A DNA stretch of 64,000 nucleotides from Molossus alvarezi (Eukaryota; Chordata; Mammalia; Chiroptera; Molossidae). The notes below the pieces were generated by a model. The model worked only from the letters and a program-made list of their open reading frames with translations, was not told the origin of the DNA and did not search any database. Location of the stretch: contig CM073885.1 in NCBI GenBank assembly GCA_037176705.1, positions 215,524,290 to 215,588,289 on the forward strand, in the 5' to 3' direction. The translations under genes were made by a program, and so were the position numbers. This document shows, piece after piece, positions 21,161-32,264 of the stretch. The stretch's first letter is position 1, and each line of letters begins with the position of its first letter.

Positions 21161-23436
21161 CAGTGTAGTCAATCCTGTAGCATATTTATCTAATATTGTA
21201 AACCTCAGTCTAGACACACATTTTCTTTAGTACCTCTTCCCATCTCTGTCCTCATTAGAAGAAAAGGTGAAAACATTACCTTTGCTTCCAGATCCTTCCA
21301 TCTCTCAGGAACGGATCCATCCTTTTTGATAAACCAAAACACAGCAAACATTACTTCAAACTTTTCTCTTCTCCACCTACTCTTAAAAAAAAGAGGGAAC
21401 CAGCTTGCATTTGACGTGTACAGAATTCTCTCAATTGCCAGCCATAATGGACCGAGTCTGCACTATGTGCAAAGTACAGAGCCCTCCTGTAAGCTCTGGA
21501 GGACATGGCGTGGGTTTTACAGCAGTAGCCTGGTGTTGTTACTGAGCCACTGCTGGTACAAGTCAAGTCCTTGTGCAGAGGAGGAAAAGGAGCCCTCTGA
21601 TGGCCCATAGACAAGCCCTCCCTGTCCTGTTTGCAGACCACTTCCTTCTCCACCAGGCACTTCTGGGGGCTCATTCTGCAAGCCAGCCAATCAGATGACT
21701 GATCCTAGAAAAACTCTTGGGAAGTCTTGTTGATTAAAGGATGATGTTATGAAATGAAACAAACCAAATGCTAATAATTGCTTTAAGGGGAATGAACCCA
21801 GTGAATTTGTTTAAATTTGGCCATGCCTGCAAACCAAGTCTACTTGGCTCAGACAGGTGCACTTTTATATGAAAAAATAGTAACAGAGCCCTGAAGGCTG
21901 AGGAAGGCTTGTCATTTGAAAGTGGACTGACCCTGTTTCCTGGTATGTTGAGTCCACTGCCTACGGTTCACTGGTCCTACCTACCTCTTCAGTGGTGCTG
22001 TCCAGGCAGGAGGTAGAGGAACCACCCCAGCAGGTTGCCTGCTGCTTGGAGGTCCCAACTCTCAACACCAGATATTTATTTGGTGTTGAAAAGCCGAGAT
22101 CACAAGGAGGTGGAGAGTGCTGGAACAAAAGAATGAGCACCCCCATTCTAGAATGGCCAAACTTTAGAGCAATGCTATCTTGTGGCTGCTGGAGTGACTG
22201 CAGGGAATGGGATGCTAATTTATGTGCATTGCCATCCATGCAGGAAAGTGAGTTCTATAATCTGATTCTATGCCACCAAGCTGCCACTCTGAATCTTTGG
22301 GCTGAAAGGTTACAAACCCCTCCACTCCAGTGGTCACCTGTGGGATCAGCAGACCAGACCCTACTTCCTAATTTCCTTTTCCCTCCCTGCACTTCCCACT
22401 ATTTCTTCCTTCCCCTAGGGAAATGGTGATGTATGTGAAAAAGAAATAGGTTTATTTCATGTGGTTTTGAAGAGGCTATTTGAACCTATGCAAAATAACA
22501 CCTAGCTTTGCATTACTGGACAGCTGACTTTGCGATTTATGATTTCTTTTTCCCAAGAAAAGCCTATAATCTGTCTTTTTGGGGGGGGACAGGGATGGAG
22601 AAGAGGCAATGGAACCATCCGCAAGGAAACCAGAATTCACCCCTTAGCAATATAAATAATTGGAAGTTCTTAAATGGAAATTGGCATGGTAACAGATGAC
22701 ATAACATTTGTTGATACAAAATGGGATGTCCCCTGAGGCATAGATAGCTTTAATTGTTCCTATCTGAGAGCTTTTATGAACTCAGGGACAAGCTGTATTT
22801 TATAGTATCTTTGTGGCATGTGCCTTGGATAGCAACAAAGATACGTTTAATAGAGGTATCTTTCCCAGACAGAGCCAGAAGACTCACAGAGTACTGCTTT
22901 ACTGCACGGCAAACTCTGTATGGGAGAGTTAATTTCCACTTGCTTTCTGTTTGCATTGTCACGTATAGGACACCCTGTAAGATTTAGCCATGTGCTTGAC
23001 CTTGATGAAGTTCTCTATGCATTTATTCAAAGATGCTGGCATTGATGGGAAGATGACATGATTGGGTTTTGGAGAGGAAGATGGGAGGTGTTGTTGGTCC
23101 AGCATGTGGAAAGGTCAGACTGAGCAGACGGAGGAGGGAGTTCCTTCTGTCGGACCTTTTACACCGATGGCTCTTGCCACCCTCCAAGAGCTTGGGAAAA
23201 ATGTTATGGCTCTGGGTCATGGAGGAGAGGTCTGTGACATTGTTTCAGAGGCTGGTTGCTTCTTGATGTCAACCTGCTGTAGTTCATTGATTATTCACAG
23301 AATCACTGATGCCAAAGCCCAGCCTCAAGGAGCTATCTCTGTAGTGTGTTCAAATTCATGGTCATTGATTTCTAAGCCTTCTACAGAGCATGTCCAATTG
23401 TAAATGCTGTAACCACTGCACTGTGCACTTGTCTTC
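21161..23436. other. unassigned non-coding stretch
   Basis: Over 2 kb without a recognised repeat. The longest frames (145 residues at 21992-22429 plus, 113 at 23062-23403 plus, 107 at 21351-21674 minus) carry no domain I recognise. GC content is higher than in the flanks. Confidence 0.4.
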
Positions 23437-23450
23437 TCAGAAGGGTGTTT

Positions 23451-23695
23451 TATTTTTATTTTTAAATCCTCATCCGAGGAGACTTTTCCATTTATTTTCA
23501 GACAGAATGAGGCGGCGGGGCGGGGAGAGAAACATCGATGTGAAAGAGACACATTGATTGGTTGTCTCCCGCATGACCCTGACCAGGACCAGGGACCAAA
23601 TTGCAACTGAGGTAGGTGCCCTTGGCCAGAATCGAACCCGTGACTCTTCAGTCTGTAGGCTGATGCTCTAACCGTTGAGCCGAACTGGCCACGGC
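23451..23695 (-). mobile_element. Ves SINE, antisense, with TSD
   Basis: The minus-strand head at 23695 reads 'GCCGTGGCCAGTTCGGCTCAACGGTTAGAGC', with 'GGGTTCGATTCTGGCCAAGGGC' as B box, the Ves body and the 'TCCTCGGATGAGGATTT' tail. TCAGAAGGGTGTTT (23437-23450) and TCAGACAGGTGTTT (23696-23709) match at 12 of 14 positions. It is older than its neighbour at 23890. Confidence 0.93.
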
Positions 23696-23889
23696 TCAGA
23701 CAGGTGTTTCACACAGCTCTCCGGCACAATGGTGAAAACATCCTGGACTGTGAAAGGCGCAGCCTTGTTCCATGGCTCCGCCCTGGCACCGGCTGCATGA
23801 GCACCGCCCGTCTCTGAGGCCTGACACCGTGCGTTTCACTTTTACCCACCCTCTTTGCATCGCTCTCAATCTCACCAGCTTGGCTTTTT

Positions 23890-24140
23890 TTTTATTTTTT
23901 TATCCTCACCCGAGGACATTTTTCCATTTTTTGTACAGACAGAGTGGGAGGGAGAGAAAGGAAGAGAGAGAGAGAGGGAAACATCGATGTGAAAGGGACA
24001 CATCGAGTGGCTGCCACCCGCACGACCAACCAGGGCCGGGGACAAACTGCAACCGAGGTACGTGCCCTTAGCGGGAACCGAACCCGGGTCTCTCCGGACC
24101 GCAGGCGGACGCTCTAACCGCTGAGCCAAACCGGCCAGGG
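23890..24140 (-). mobile_element. Ves SINE, antisense, perfect 19-bp TSD
   Basis: A full-length unit: head 'CCCTGGCCGGTTTGGCTCAGCGGTTAGAGCG' on the minus strand, B box 'GGGTTCGGTTCCCGC', the 'CTCGATGTGTCCCTTTCACATCGATG' body and a 'TCCTCGGGTGAGGAT' tail. CTCACCAGCTTGGCTTTTT is repeated exactly at 23871-23889 and 24141-24159. The perfect duplication and high CpG retention mark it as one of the youngest insertions here. Confidence 0.97.
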
Positions 24141-24214
24141 CTCACCAGCTTGGCTTTTTGATCTCACTGAGCAGGCTGTGCTCTGGCCCTCAGCTTTCTC
24201 TGTCCTGGCTGCAT

Positions 24215-24315
24215 CTCATGGCGTATCCCTTCATTCAACACCATTCTGAAAACAGGCAAAGACATTTTTGTCCTTATTGAGCTTATGTTCTAGTTGGGAG
24301 AGGGAGAGTTAGAAA
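24215..24315 (-). repeat. L2 3' end, antisense
   Basis: 'ttcattcaacaccattctgaaaacaggcaaagac', then 'ttgagcttatgttctagttgggagagggagagttagaaaataag', follows reversed L2 (cattcaacaa, then gagcttacattctagtggggg). Confidence 0.65.
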
Positions 24316-24829
24316 ATAAGTTAAAAAAGGAAACAAACAACAATATCTCTATGTGGGAGTGCCAATGGCAGGGTTCGATCTTGTGATACTGGGCTGCCCC
24401 TCTTCCCCTGTTGAAGAATTCTGCTGAGAAACTTCCCAGCTTCTTTCTGGGTAGCCAGAAAACTAGCCTTCCTGATCCTTCTGAGCATCCTCACACCGGC
24501 CCCATGGGCACTGGGTAAATGGGGAGCTGTGCTGGAGACGAAGGGCGGCCTCAGTAACGCATGGAAATCGATCCAGGGTAGTGATCTGAAAACCTGGGCT
24601 TTGACTTCGTCCAGGTCCATCCAAGTGTTTGATTTGAGCTGGTTGGCTTAACTGTAGCACAGAAATGTTGTGCTCATTAGTGCTCACTTCTACGAGAAGT
24701 GGATGTAAACATGTGATGTTTTGCCGTTTCAATACAATGTTCTTATAAACACAATCTCATTTTAGCCTTAAGGGTCTTGGGAGGCAGGCTGAGCAGATAG
24801 CATCTTCCCATGACAGTCACACCCATAGA
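24316..24829. other. unassigned non-coding stretch
   Basis: No recognised element. Minus-strand ORFs of 99 and 89 residues overlap here without a recognisable domain. Confidence 0.4.
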
Positions 24830-25015
24830 CTGTAGTCCTACTGTGTTTTCCTGAGCAAGTTACTTAAGTTCACAACGCTTGTTTCTTCATCTCTAAAATG
24901 GGGCTAATGCTACTTATCTTGCACAGTTCTGGGTAGGTTTCAATGAAAAAAAAAAGTAAGTAAGGTACCTAGTCATGCCCGACACATCACAGCAATGCTA
25001 AATGACAACTATTGT
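24830..25015 (-). repeat. MIR SINE, antisense
   Basis: 'cctgagcaagttacttaagttcacaacgcttgtttcttcatctctaaaatggggctaatgctacttatcttgcacagttctgggtaggtttcaatga' is a readable reversed MIR. A later A-run (about 24943-24953) interrupts it. Confidence 0.85.
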
Positions 25016-25017
25016 CA

Positions 25018-25095
25018 TAATTATTACTCTTTACAGCGAGGAAACTGAGGCTCACAGAGGAAGGCTATTAATGATGGGCTGGGGCCAGATTCACA
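25018..25095 (+). repeat. MIR SINE fragment, sense
   Basis: 'ttattactctttacagcgaggaaactgaggctcacagagg' is the MIR core in sense. It abuts the antisense MIR at 24830-25015, giving an inverted pair. Confidence 0.75.
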
Positions 25096-26140
25096 GGCTG
25101 TTGTTTCCCCTGTAATAGCAGTGTCTGTGCGTCTTGTCTGTGCAACGTCCGCATTAAGTTTCAGACAAATGGGCTTTTATGCTCACCAGATAATTAGTGC
25201 CACCGGTCCTGTGACACGATGCTCATTTCAGGGGGAAGTGAAAGTTGTAGTCAGAGATGATGACTTTCTGGGACCAGGGTGGTCTCTTTGGGTCCCAAAA
25301 CATCATCCTGGACTTGGGGGGAGCACACTGGGGTATAGTCGGGACGAGGGTGAGAAGCTCTGGCTGAACTGGGAGGCGAGCAAAGTGACCCTCTGCCTTT
25401 TCAATTCCCAGGGAGCATCATTTACCTGCTCCCAGAGGACATTTTTCTAAGCAACAGGCCTTCCCTCTGAGGCATCTAGGTGAATTGATTCCCTAAGTGT
25501 GAATGATTGAGATGTATTCCTCTGGGCCCCTGCCCCCAAAATCATTGGGGTGGACATACTGCCTGACCAAAGTTGACATTAAGAAATGTTCAAAAATAGC
25601 AGCACCCACAAGATTGTCTCTATCTTCAGACAAAACTATTTTCTGCAATAGGCAGAGTATATATGGACATAAAACAAAGAGGCTTAAGTGTCCTGTGTTT
25701 CAAATACTCTGTCCTGTTTGACAGTGCTCTGTGATCTGTGAAGTACTTTTACAAACATGACCTCCGTGAGCAGAACAGTGGAGCTGAGTAGTAGTTCTCC
25801 TGCCTGCCTTGGTGGTGGGGCTCACACCCAGGGAGGGTGACCGCGGTTGCAAACTCAGACCCCCCCAGGCATGAGACCGTAGGGAGTGGGAGATGTTGGA
25901 AGACTGCCCAGTCTGAAAATATTTACATCTAAACATTAAAGAAACCCTGTGAAGGCCTATCACATGTGTGTGGGGTCAGAGTGACTTGTCTCTCATTTGT
26001 AACGTTATTTATAAAGTCATTAAGCTGGTAATTGGCAGAGTTGGGCCTAAGCCCTCGATTTCTTTTCCTGCATGCAGTGCTCTTTCTACAGAACCTTATC
26101 ACCTCACGTGTTTATATTAAGTCCCTCGGGTTGCTATGAA
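25096..26140. other. unassigned non-coding stretch
   Basis: No repeat recognised. Local GC is moderate. The 109-residue plus-strand ORF at 25121-25450 and the 87-residue minus-strand ORF at 25700-25963 have no known motif. Confidence 0.4.
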
Positions 26141-26144
26141 TAAT

Positions 26145-26402
26145 TACAATAACTAATACTTATTGAGCATTTTACAATGACCAGGCCTTGCTTTCCTACC
26201 TCCCATGCATTTATTCATTTAAGTCTCTCAACAACCCTATGAGGTGGGTACCATTTTGCACCCACATTGCACATAGTGAGACCTTGAGAGAGGGCATGAC
26301 CTTCCCACTAGCCTCACAGAGCTCAGATGTGCAGGACTCAGCAGTGGGAAGCAGGCAGCTGGCTCTAGAACGTACGGTGTGTGCTTTTAACCACTGCATA
26401 GG
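26145..26402 (+). repeat. MIR SINE, near complete
   Basis: 'taactaatacttattgagcattttacaatgaccaggc', 'caacaaccctatgaggtgggtaccattttgca', 'agtgagaccttgagagaggg' and 'gaacgtacggtgtgtgcttttaaccactgcata' follow the MIR order from head to tail. Confidence 0.8.
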
Positions 26403-26804
26403 ATTAGAGTACTAACTCAGTCTCTGGGAACTAAAAAATAAGCAAATATTTATTAACCAGAGTCATAGGCACAATGTACTCTTACTATAAAGTACTGTTT
26501 TTGAGAAACCTATTTATGAACTAAAAGGCAAAGTAAAGACCGAGCATCTTCCCCAGAGCTGGCTTCCCGGGCATTGGCAAGGCAGGTGTCTGGAGGTCAA
26601 GACCCTCCAGCAATCGGGGAGACCTTAGGTGGCAGGAGTGGAAGGGGAGAGATGGCCCGGAGGGGCGCATGCTTCTCTCTTTGATGGGAAGTGTGATGAG
26701 AGGTGTAATGGATATATTTCCTCAAATTCATCTGCATATTTTTCATGTTTTCCCCTCTCCATCCAATTTTCCACTTTGCTTTAAAAATAGTGTTTTAAAA
26801 ATAT

Positions 26805-26995
26805 GGTTCCACCACTTATTTGCTGTACTTAGCGATGTGGCCTAATCCCCCTGTGGCATTTCCCCACCTGCAATGCTGGACCTGCTCAGGAATCATGGGA
26901 GGAATAAACAAGTGTATGGGAAGCACTTAGCATCGTTCCTGCTAGATCCATGATGGGGCTCATAAACATCAGCTCTCACGATCATTATTGTTTTA
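26805..26995 (-). repeat. MIR SINE, antisense
   Basis: 'gttccaccacttatttgctgtacttagcgatgtggcctaatccccctgtggcatttccccacctgcaatgctgg', then 'ggaagcacttagcatcgttcctgctagatccatgatggggctcataaacatcagc'. Confidence 0.75.
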
Positions 26996-27111
26996 AAAGT
27001 GATGGAAAAATCTTATGATTGGTATATTCAACATTATCCAAGTTAGAAACACATAAGCTGATCACTCGGGTTAGAGATCTATTTCATTGCAATTTGCAAA
27101 GATAAACAGAA

Positions 27112-27362
27112 CATTGATTGAGCGTCACCGTACATCAGGCCCTCTGCTGGATGTTGACATGCCCATTACTGACTGGGTCCTCGAGTCAAGCCCATGAGAT
27201 GGCTAAACACTAATATCGTTCCCATTTGATGTGTGTGCAGACTGAGGCTCAGAGAGAGTAAGTGGTTCTCATAGCCAATTGTTCAGCTAATAAAAAGGAA
27301 AATCAGGACGAACATGGAGGTTTTCTGACTTAAAACCCGTTGCTTTCTCCACTGCGCTCCTT
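27112..27362 (+). repeat. MIR SINE
   Basis: 'cattgattgagcgtcaccgtacatcaggccctctgctggatg', 'cagactgaggctcagagagagtaagtggttctcatagcc' and 'acttaaaacccgttgctttctccactgcgctcc' in sense order. Confidence 0.8.
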
Positions 27363-28160
27363 TCCCTTGACCCATCTTCTCCATCCCTGCTGATTACCAT
27401 GCCGCCCTGGGCTCTGGCTTGGCAGAATGGCAGCCCAAATTCCGTTGCTGGTTGTCCTTGCTTTCCTTGCTTTCCAGAGATTTCTAAAGTTTCAAAAACA
27501 TACTTTTTTCCTTTGCACTTAAAATTTCCTGTCTTGCAGTTTTCCAAGTCTACTCAGTCGACATCCTCCATCCTGTAGCTCCTTAGAGACTTGGGTGATG
27601 GGTATATGAGTGATCTTCAGGGCTTATGGTGAGTGACTTGAAGGCGATCACATTGAGAGGAAGATAAGTTCAGCGCTGTCCCATCTGTGAGAACACTCAG
27701 AGCACCATAGTGCCTAGATGTGTTTCAATGAATGAATGACAACTTGCCAAGTTATTTCGTTAATTGTAGCGAAAGAGTCAATGGGGTAATGTCTCTTTAC
27801 AGAATGAAAACTGAGTTCTGTTTGGTTTTGGGCCGGGTTTTCATTTCATTCTTGCCTCTTCCCCTCCTCTGAGGCACTGCTGCGTCTAGTGTAATTCCCG
27901 TTGTCTTAGTCCGTCTGACAGTCCACTGGAGTGAACTGCAGAGCCCGGACAGGCCTAGCAACAGTGGAGGCATGATGCTGGGCCGGTGCCGTGTGCTGCG
28001 TGGTCACGTGAGCTGCAGCTGCTTCCAGGGGGGTCCATGTCAGTTGAGTCCTAAGTGGATGGGGTTAACCCCTCACCTGCCTGTGCCATAAGCAGAAGTC
28101 AGAGAATTATTCAGTAATATAAAAAGTCCCTAGTCTGTTCTCTTGGGGAGAAAATGCTAA
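27363..28160. other. unassigned non-coding stretch
   Basis: No recognised element. CpGs are somewhat more frequent around 27895-28010 than elsewhere, but too few to call an island. Confidence 0.4.
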
Positions 28161-28174
28161 GAATCAGATACGTG

Positions 28175-28313
28175 AGTCATTCATATGTTCATCCATTCAT
28201 CAACAAATTGTCCAGGCCTTCTGTGTGTTTCTCTATAGAATGTAAGCTTCCAATACACAGCGTGGTACCTTTCGTGAAAATTCTCTGATGAATGGATGAA
28301 TGCATGAATGACT
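28175..28313 (+). repeat. 27-bp inverted repeat around an L2-like 3' end
   Basis: The left arm at 28175-28201 (starts AGTCATTCATATG) and right arm at 28287-28313 (ends GCATGAATGACT) are reverse complements at 25 of 27 positions, around an 85-nt spacer. The right side ('tagaatgtaagcttccaatacacagcg', then 'gatgaatggatgaatgcatgaatg') looks like an L2 terminus with its TGAA-type tail. The left arm looks like the antisense tail of another copy. Confidence 0.65.
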
Positions 28314-28564
28314 GGAGGAAAAACACTGTGCTGTGGGAGCATGTACGAGGAGACTTGAAGGACGAGCAGGCATTAGTCATAAAGTAAAGAATTGTTTGTT
28401 TGAGGATCTGAATCCCACAGCACAGGGTTTTCCAGAATCCGCATCATAAGAGAGGTCAGAGGGCAGCAAGGATGGGCGCAGCCAAGCACAGACTCCAGGC
28501 GAAGAGATACTGGCAACGGAAGAATATACCTGGACATGGGGGAGAGTGGGCTTGATCTATTTTT

Positions 28565-28800
28565 TATTTGCTTATTCCACACATGGTTACTAGCACTTAC
28601 TATGTAATGGACACTCCATGCTTTATGAATTCACCTTAATAACAAAACTATCATTCCCATTTGACAGATGGGAAACTGAGGCACAAGGAGGACCCATAGT
28701 TTACCCAACGTCTATGTGAAGTGGTAGACAGATCCAGGATCCAAACCCAGGCAGCCCCGCTGCAGGGCCCATTCTTTGAATCCCATCACTATGCTGACTC
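28565..28800 (+). repeat. MIR SINE
   Basis: 'gttactagcacttactatgtaatggacactccatgctttatg', 'attcccatttgacagatgggaaactgaggcacaaggagg' and 'gatccaggatccaaacccaggcagcc' are clear MIR landmarks in sense order. Confidence 0.85.
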
Positions 28801-29265
28801 CTGTTGATGAGGAGAAAAGATTCTCCGAGACGTGGTCTAGGGAGGCAGGAAAGGCACAGCTGCACCTGGACTCCTAGAGGCTGCATATTTGACAGAGGAA
28901 AGGAGACCTTCCTGCCAAACCAGGCAGATGCTTTGCGTTGTGATAATAATACAGTGCCCTACATTCCTGTTGCATTTAAAGAGGAAAAGGTTCTTCTTAA
29001 CCCTTTCTGATCTTTGCTGGTGTGTGTGAATAGGAGAAATAAGTGTGAGGGAGACTGGGTATATAAATGGTTTTTTTTCCAATTCAGCATTTTAGATATT
29101 CAGCCAGACTGTTCATCCCCAGAAGGTGGTCCCTGCCAAAGCTTGCTCCTGTGTGCCCAACTCTGCTTACTACTAAGTCTAGACTGTTACTTATGCTCTA
29201 CATTGCTTCTGACACAATCAGAATCTCCGAATATTTTTTTACTGTATTATGGCAGGAACACTTAA
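28801..29265. other. unassigned non-coding stretch
   Basis: No repeat recognised. Short overlapping ORFs on both strands (61-83 residues) lack features. Confidence 0.4.
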
Positions 29266-29269
29266 CCGG

Positions 29270-29440
29270 AGATCTACCCTCTTCATGAACTTTTAAGCGT
29301 GCACTACAGTATTGTTAACTATAGGATCAACGCTGCACAGCAAATCTTTAGAACTTATTTATCTTACATAACTGAAACTATACCCATTAAACAGCAACTC
29401 CCCGTTTCTCCCTCCCTTAGCCTCTGGCAACCACTACCCA
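29270..29440 (-). repeat. L1M-type fragment, antisense
   Basis: 'cttttaagcgtgcactacagtattgttaactatagg', 'tagaacttatttatcttacataactgaaactatacccattaaacagcaactccccgtttctccctcccttagcctctggcaaccactac' is the familiar antisense pattern of old mammalian L1M elements. Confidence 0.7.
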
Positions 29441-31092
29441 AGTAATTTAAAGGTGTCCAAAATGGTGCTGAGCCTATTCTGGTGCAGAGATCATTGGGAT
29501 GTCCTTCTCCAATTTACATAGACAAAAGCTTGATGGACATTTTTGCAAAGATTTACCAGAAGTAGTTGTAATTATCACCCCAAATAGTTTGCATATTTCT
29601 GACATTTCTAGAAAGATATTAAAACAATGTCTATGTTTAGATAAAAAGACTGGATGGCCAGTTTGTCTCATATACTTCCCCAAGGGGAGCTCCTCCAGTG
29701 TTCTGTGTTTGCCAGTGAACATAGTGCCTGTGATGAGCTGGGAGGAATTCCAGGAAAGACCACTGTGGCTGAGATTCACGATACGAGCCACTCAGAAGGG
29801 AGCTGGTAATTCAAATTCTCTACGCTGGACCGACAGACGTGACTTCGGTGAAGACAGCGTGGAGCTATTGTTTTCAATAGATTTTGCTCCTAACCCGTAT
29901 TTAGTGAGTCGTCCCCACAGCCAATGGTACGTTGGCTTGTGGACCCAGGAGCTCAAGCTCATTTTTCTCTCCCTAAAAGCACTATCGTTTCTGGAGGGCA
30001 ATGCATGTCAGAAACCTGTTCCGGGTGTTTTGTCAGGAGTGGGAGATATAGTAAGAGGCTGTCGAGAACAAACAAAGACATCCTTGACAGTGGCGATTTA
30101 TCTTGCTACCTGCAACATGCCCTTTGGTTTGATAGCTGCCTGGGCAGGCTGGGATTATTTATCTTGAGTGTACACAGATATATGGAAGGTGTGCTTCTGG
30201 CAGGCTTCCTTCCTTTCTTCCTTTCCTGCCTGGCCAGTCTCCTCCGTTTACTCTTCCATATCGGAGGGCTGTCAGCCAGTGTTGTCCTGGGGAATTAGAG
30301 GGGAGGGCAGGTGCCTAGAAATATCTGAGAAGAAATAATCTCCTTTGCAAGCAGGACTTGATCTAGTTTCCTTTTTCCTGTCGGGTAAGCCTGGGGAAAT
30401 CAGAGATGCCGAGGAGAGTATCTGGCAGGTGCAAGGAATGTAGGACTGTGCTTCTTTCTAGCCATGATCTCTTTTAAGCAGATCCTCCCTCCTCTTCTGC
30501 CTCCCAAAGAAAGGCTTCCTTCCTGCCTCTTTCTGCTGCTTGGGCTTGTTCCAGGTGAGGCTAACATGTGGCCGTTGCAGGAGGGCATCATGGCAACAGC
30601 TCTCCACGTGTGCCTTGGAAAATGCTGCTCTCTCTGTTAAGAATCTTGCCTGCCCTGACCCCCAACTTCCCTTGGCTAATTCCTACTGTTTATTTACACA
30701 TTCAGCTCAGGCCTGACCTTTTCTTAGTTGCCTATCTTTGACTGTGTAGAGAGTTTTCCAGGGCAATGGAAAGTCAGAGAAAGAGTTATTGTTCAGGGTC
30801 CCTGGCACTGTTTCTGTTATCTGCCCCCACTCCCAACACAAGTATACAGCACATGCGCACGCACACACACACACAGACATACACACATTTGTACTCTGCC
30901 CCTCCCCCCCAAAGAGCACATGGTCACATTACTAGTTCACAAATTAGGTGAGCCCAGTGTTCAAAAATGGAATCAGGCTGGCAAAGAATAGAAGTTGTTT
31001 TTAAAAAAACTTAACCTGAGAAGAGTTTAATAACTACTTCCAGCAGTGTGGGCGAGTTAAGGAACTAACAATCGGAACTGGTAAAACACTCA
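29441..31092. other. unassigned; contains an uninterrupted 222-codon frame
   Basis: No repeat recognised apart from a CA-rich tract at about 30858-30888. The frame at 29499-30167 (plus) is open for 222 codons but shows no domain, signal peptide or family resemblance. The antisense frame over 29474-30001 has only one stop. Mixed AT/GC codons and lack of context argue against a gene; a conserved non-coding element or chance are alternatives. Confidence 0.35.
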
Positions 31093-31400
31093 GGGGTGGC
31101 CGCAGCAGGAAGGGGCAGGCTCGGGAATAAACTCTCCTGGGGCCTTGAGAGAGGAGGAGCGCCCACCCGCAGGACCGCCGGCCGCAGGGCAGTGCGGCCT
31201 CTCCTGGAGCCTGGCGAGGCAGGGTGGCAGTGCGGGAAACTCATCCATCTTCTAGGCCGGAGGGGCCGAGGGAAGCCTGGGTGAGGAGTCCAAAGGGGTC
31301 ACACTTCTGGGGCACAGAGCAAGGCGGAGAGGTGAGAGGCAGGGCATGTGGGCAGGGACACAGGGAGGCGGGGCTGGGAGTGAGTGGAAGGGACCAGCGT
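31093..31400. promoter_or_regulatory. small GC-rich, CpG-dense patch
   Basis: By eye there are about 14 CpG sites in this interval, nine of them within 31093-31215 ('gcgcccacccgcagg', 'accgccggccgcaggg'), against a CpG-poor background. G-rich hexamers such as GGGGCGGG-like 'ggcggggct' occur near 31370. It may be a weak CpG island or a relic of one. No gene begins next to it that I can identify. Confidence 0.35.
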
Positions 31401-31440
31401 CTGAGCATTCCTTTTGTTCTGTGACCCTCTCTGGCAATCT

Positions 31441-32264
31441 GGAAAGCTAACAGATGCTTTTCAAAATAATGTTTCTAAATACAAAAAATAGGGTACATAG
31501 AATTACAAAGGAAACCAATCATGTTGCAAATACTAAATACTAAAAATACTAATGTTATCAAAATACTGAAAATAAAAAAATTGTGAGACAATGATATATA
31601 GGCTTATTTATTACAAAATTTATTACAATGTGGCAGATTTAACAATTAGCAAACTCTCTAAATAATAGTAAATGCAAATGCTTTTTCAAGATACCTGTCG
31701 CAGCTGAAATGAATAAGAAAATATTTGTGATGCTTTTATTATTGATAATGTCAGATACTTCTAATACTATTATGCTTTGTTGCCCACATTCCTAGTTGAG
31801 GAAAATGCTAAATTTTAGTTGAATAGAGTTTAGTGATATAGATCAATAAATAATTTCCCCCGGTATGTTCACAGACCTCTGAATTCTATCCAAGGGCTCC
31901 TTAGGCATCTCAAGACCCCAGGTTAAGAACACCTGTCTCAATGTGAGTGCAGGGATGTTACGTTCTAGTGAAGTACTGTTGTAAGCCTCAGTATGAATGG
32001 GCAGCAGGGTAGCCAGGATCCAGCCTCTTAACAGTAGTGGGGTCAGTGCTCCCTGTGCAGTGTCCCAGGGCCCTGGAAAACCCATGCTAAGCAGTGATGC
32101 ATTTGCTCAACTCTCTAGTTGCCATCTACTTCTGTTAAGTATTATGTCTTTGACTATGCTAGAATGTAAACTTCATGAGGACATGAGTTTTTAAAAACTT
32201 GTATTGAAGTAATACACACACACACACACGCACACAGACACACACACTCATCAAGTATATGGCT
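31441..32264. other. unassigned AT-rich stretch
   Basis: Very AT-rich at 31460-31850 ('aaatactaaatactaaaaatactaatg'). No element recognised before the CA tract at 32213. Confidence 0.4.
32213..32248. repeat. interrupted CA microsatellite
   Basis: 'acacacacacacacacacgcacacagacacacacac'. CA units with CG and GA interruptions. Confidence 0.88.

Noticed and set aside
21992..22429. 145-residue plus-strand ORF as a gene candidate
   Set aside because: No recognisable domain, no exon-like boundaries, and overlapping open frames on the opposite strand suggest a composition effect.
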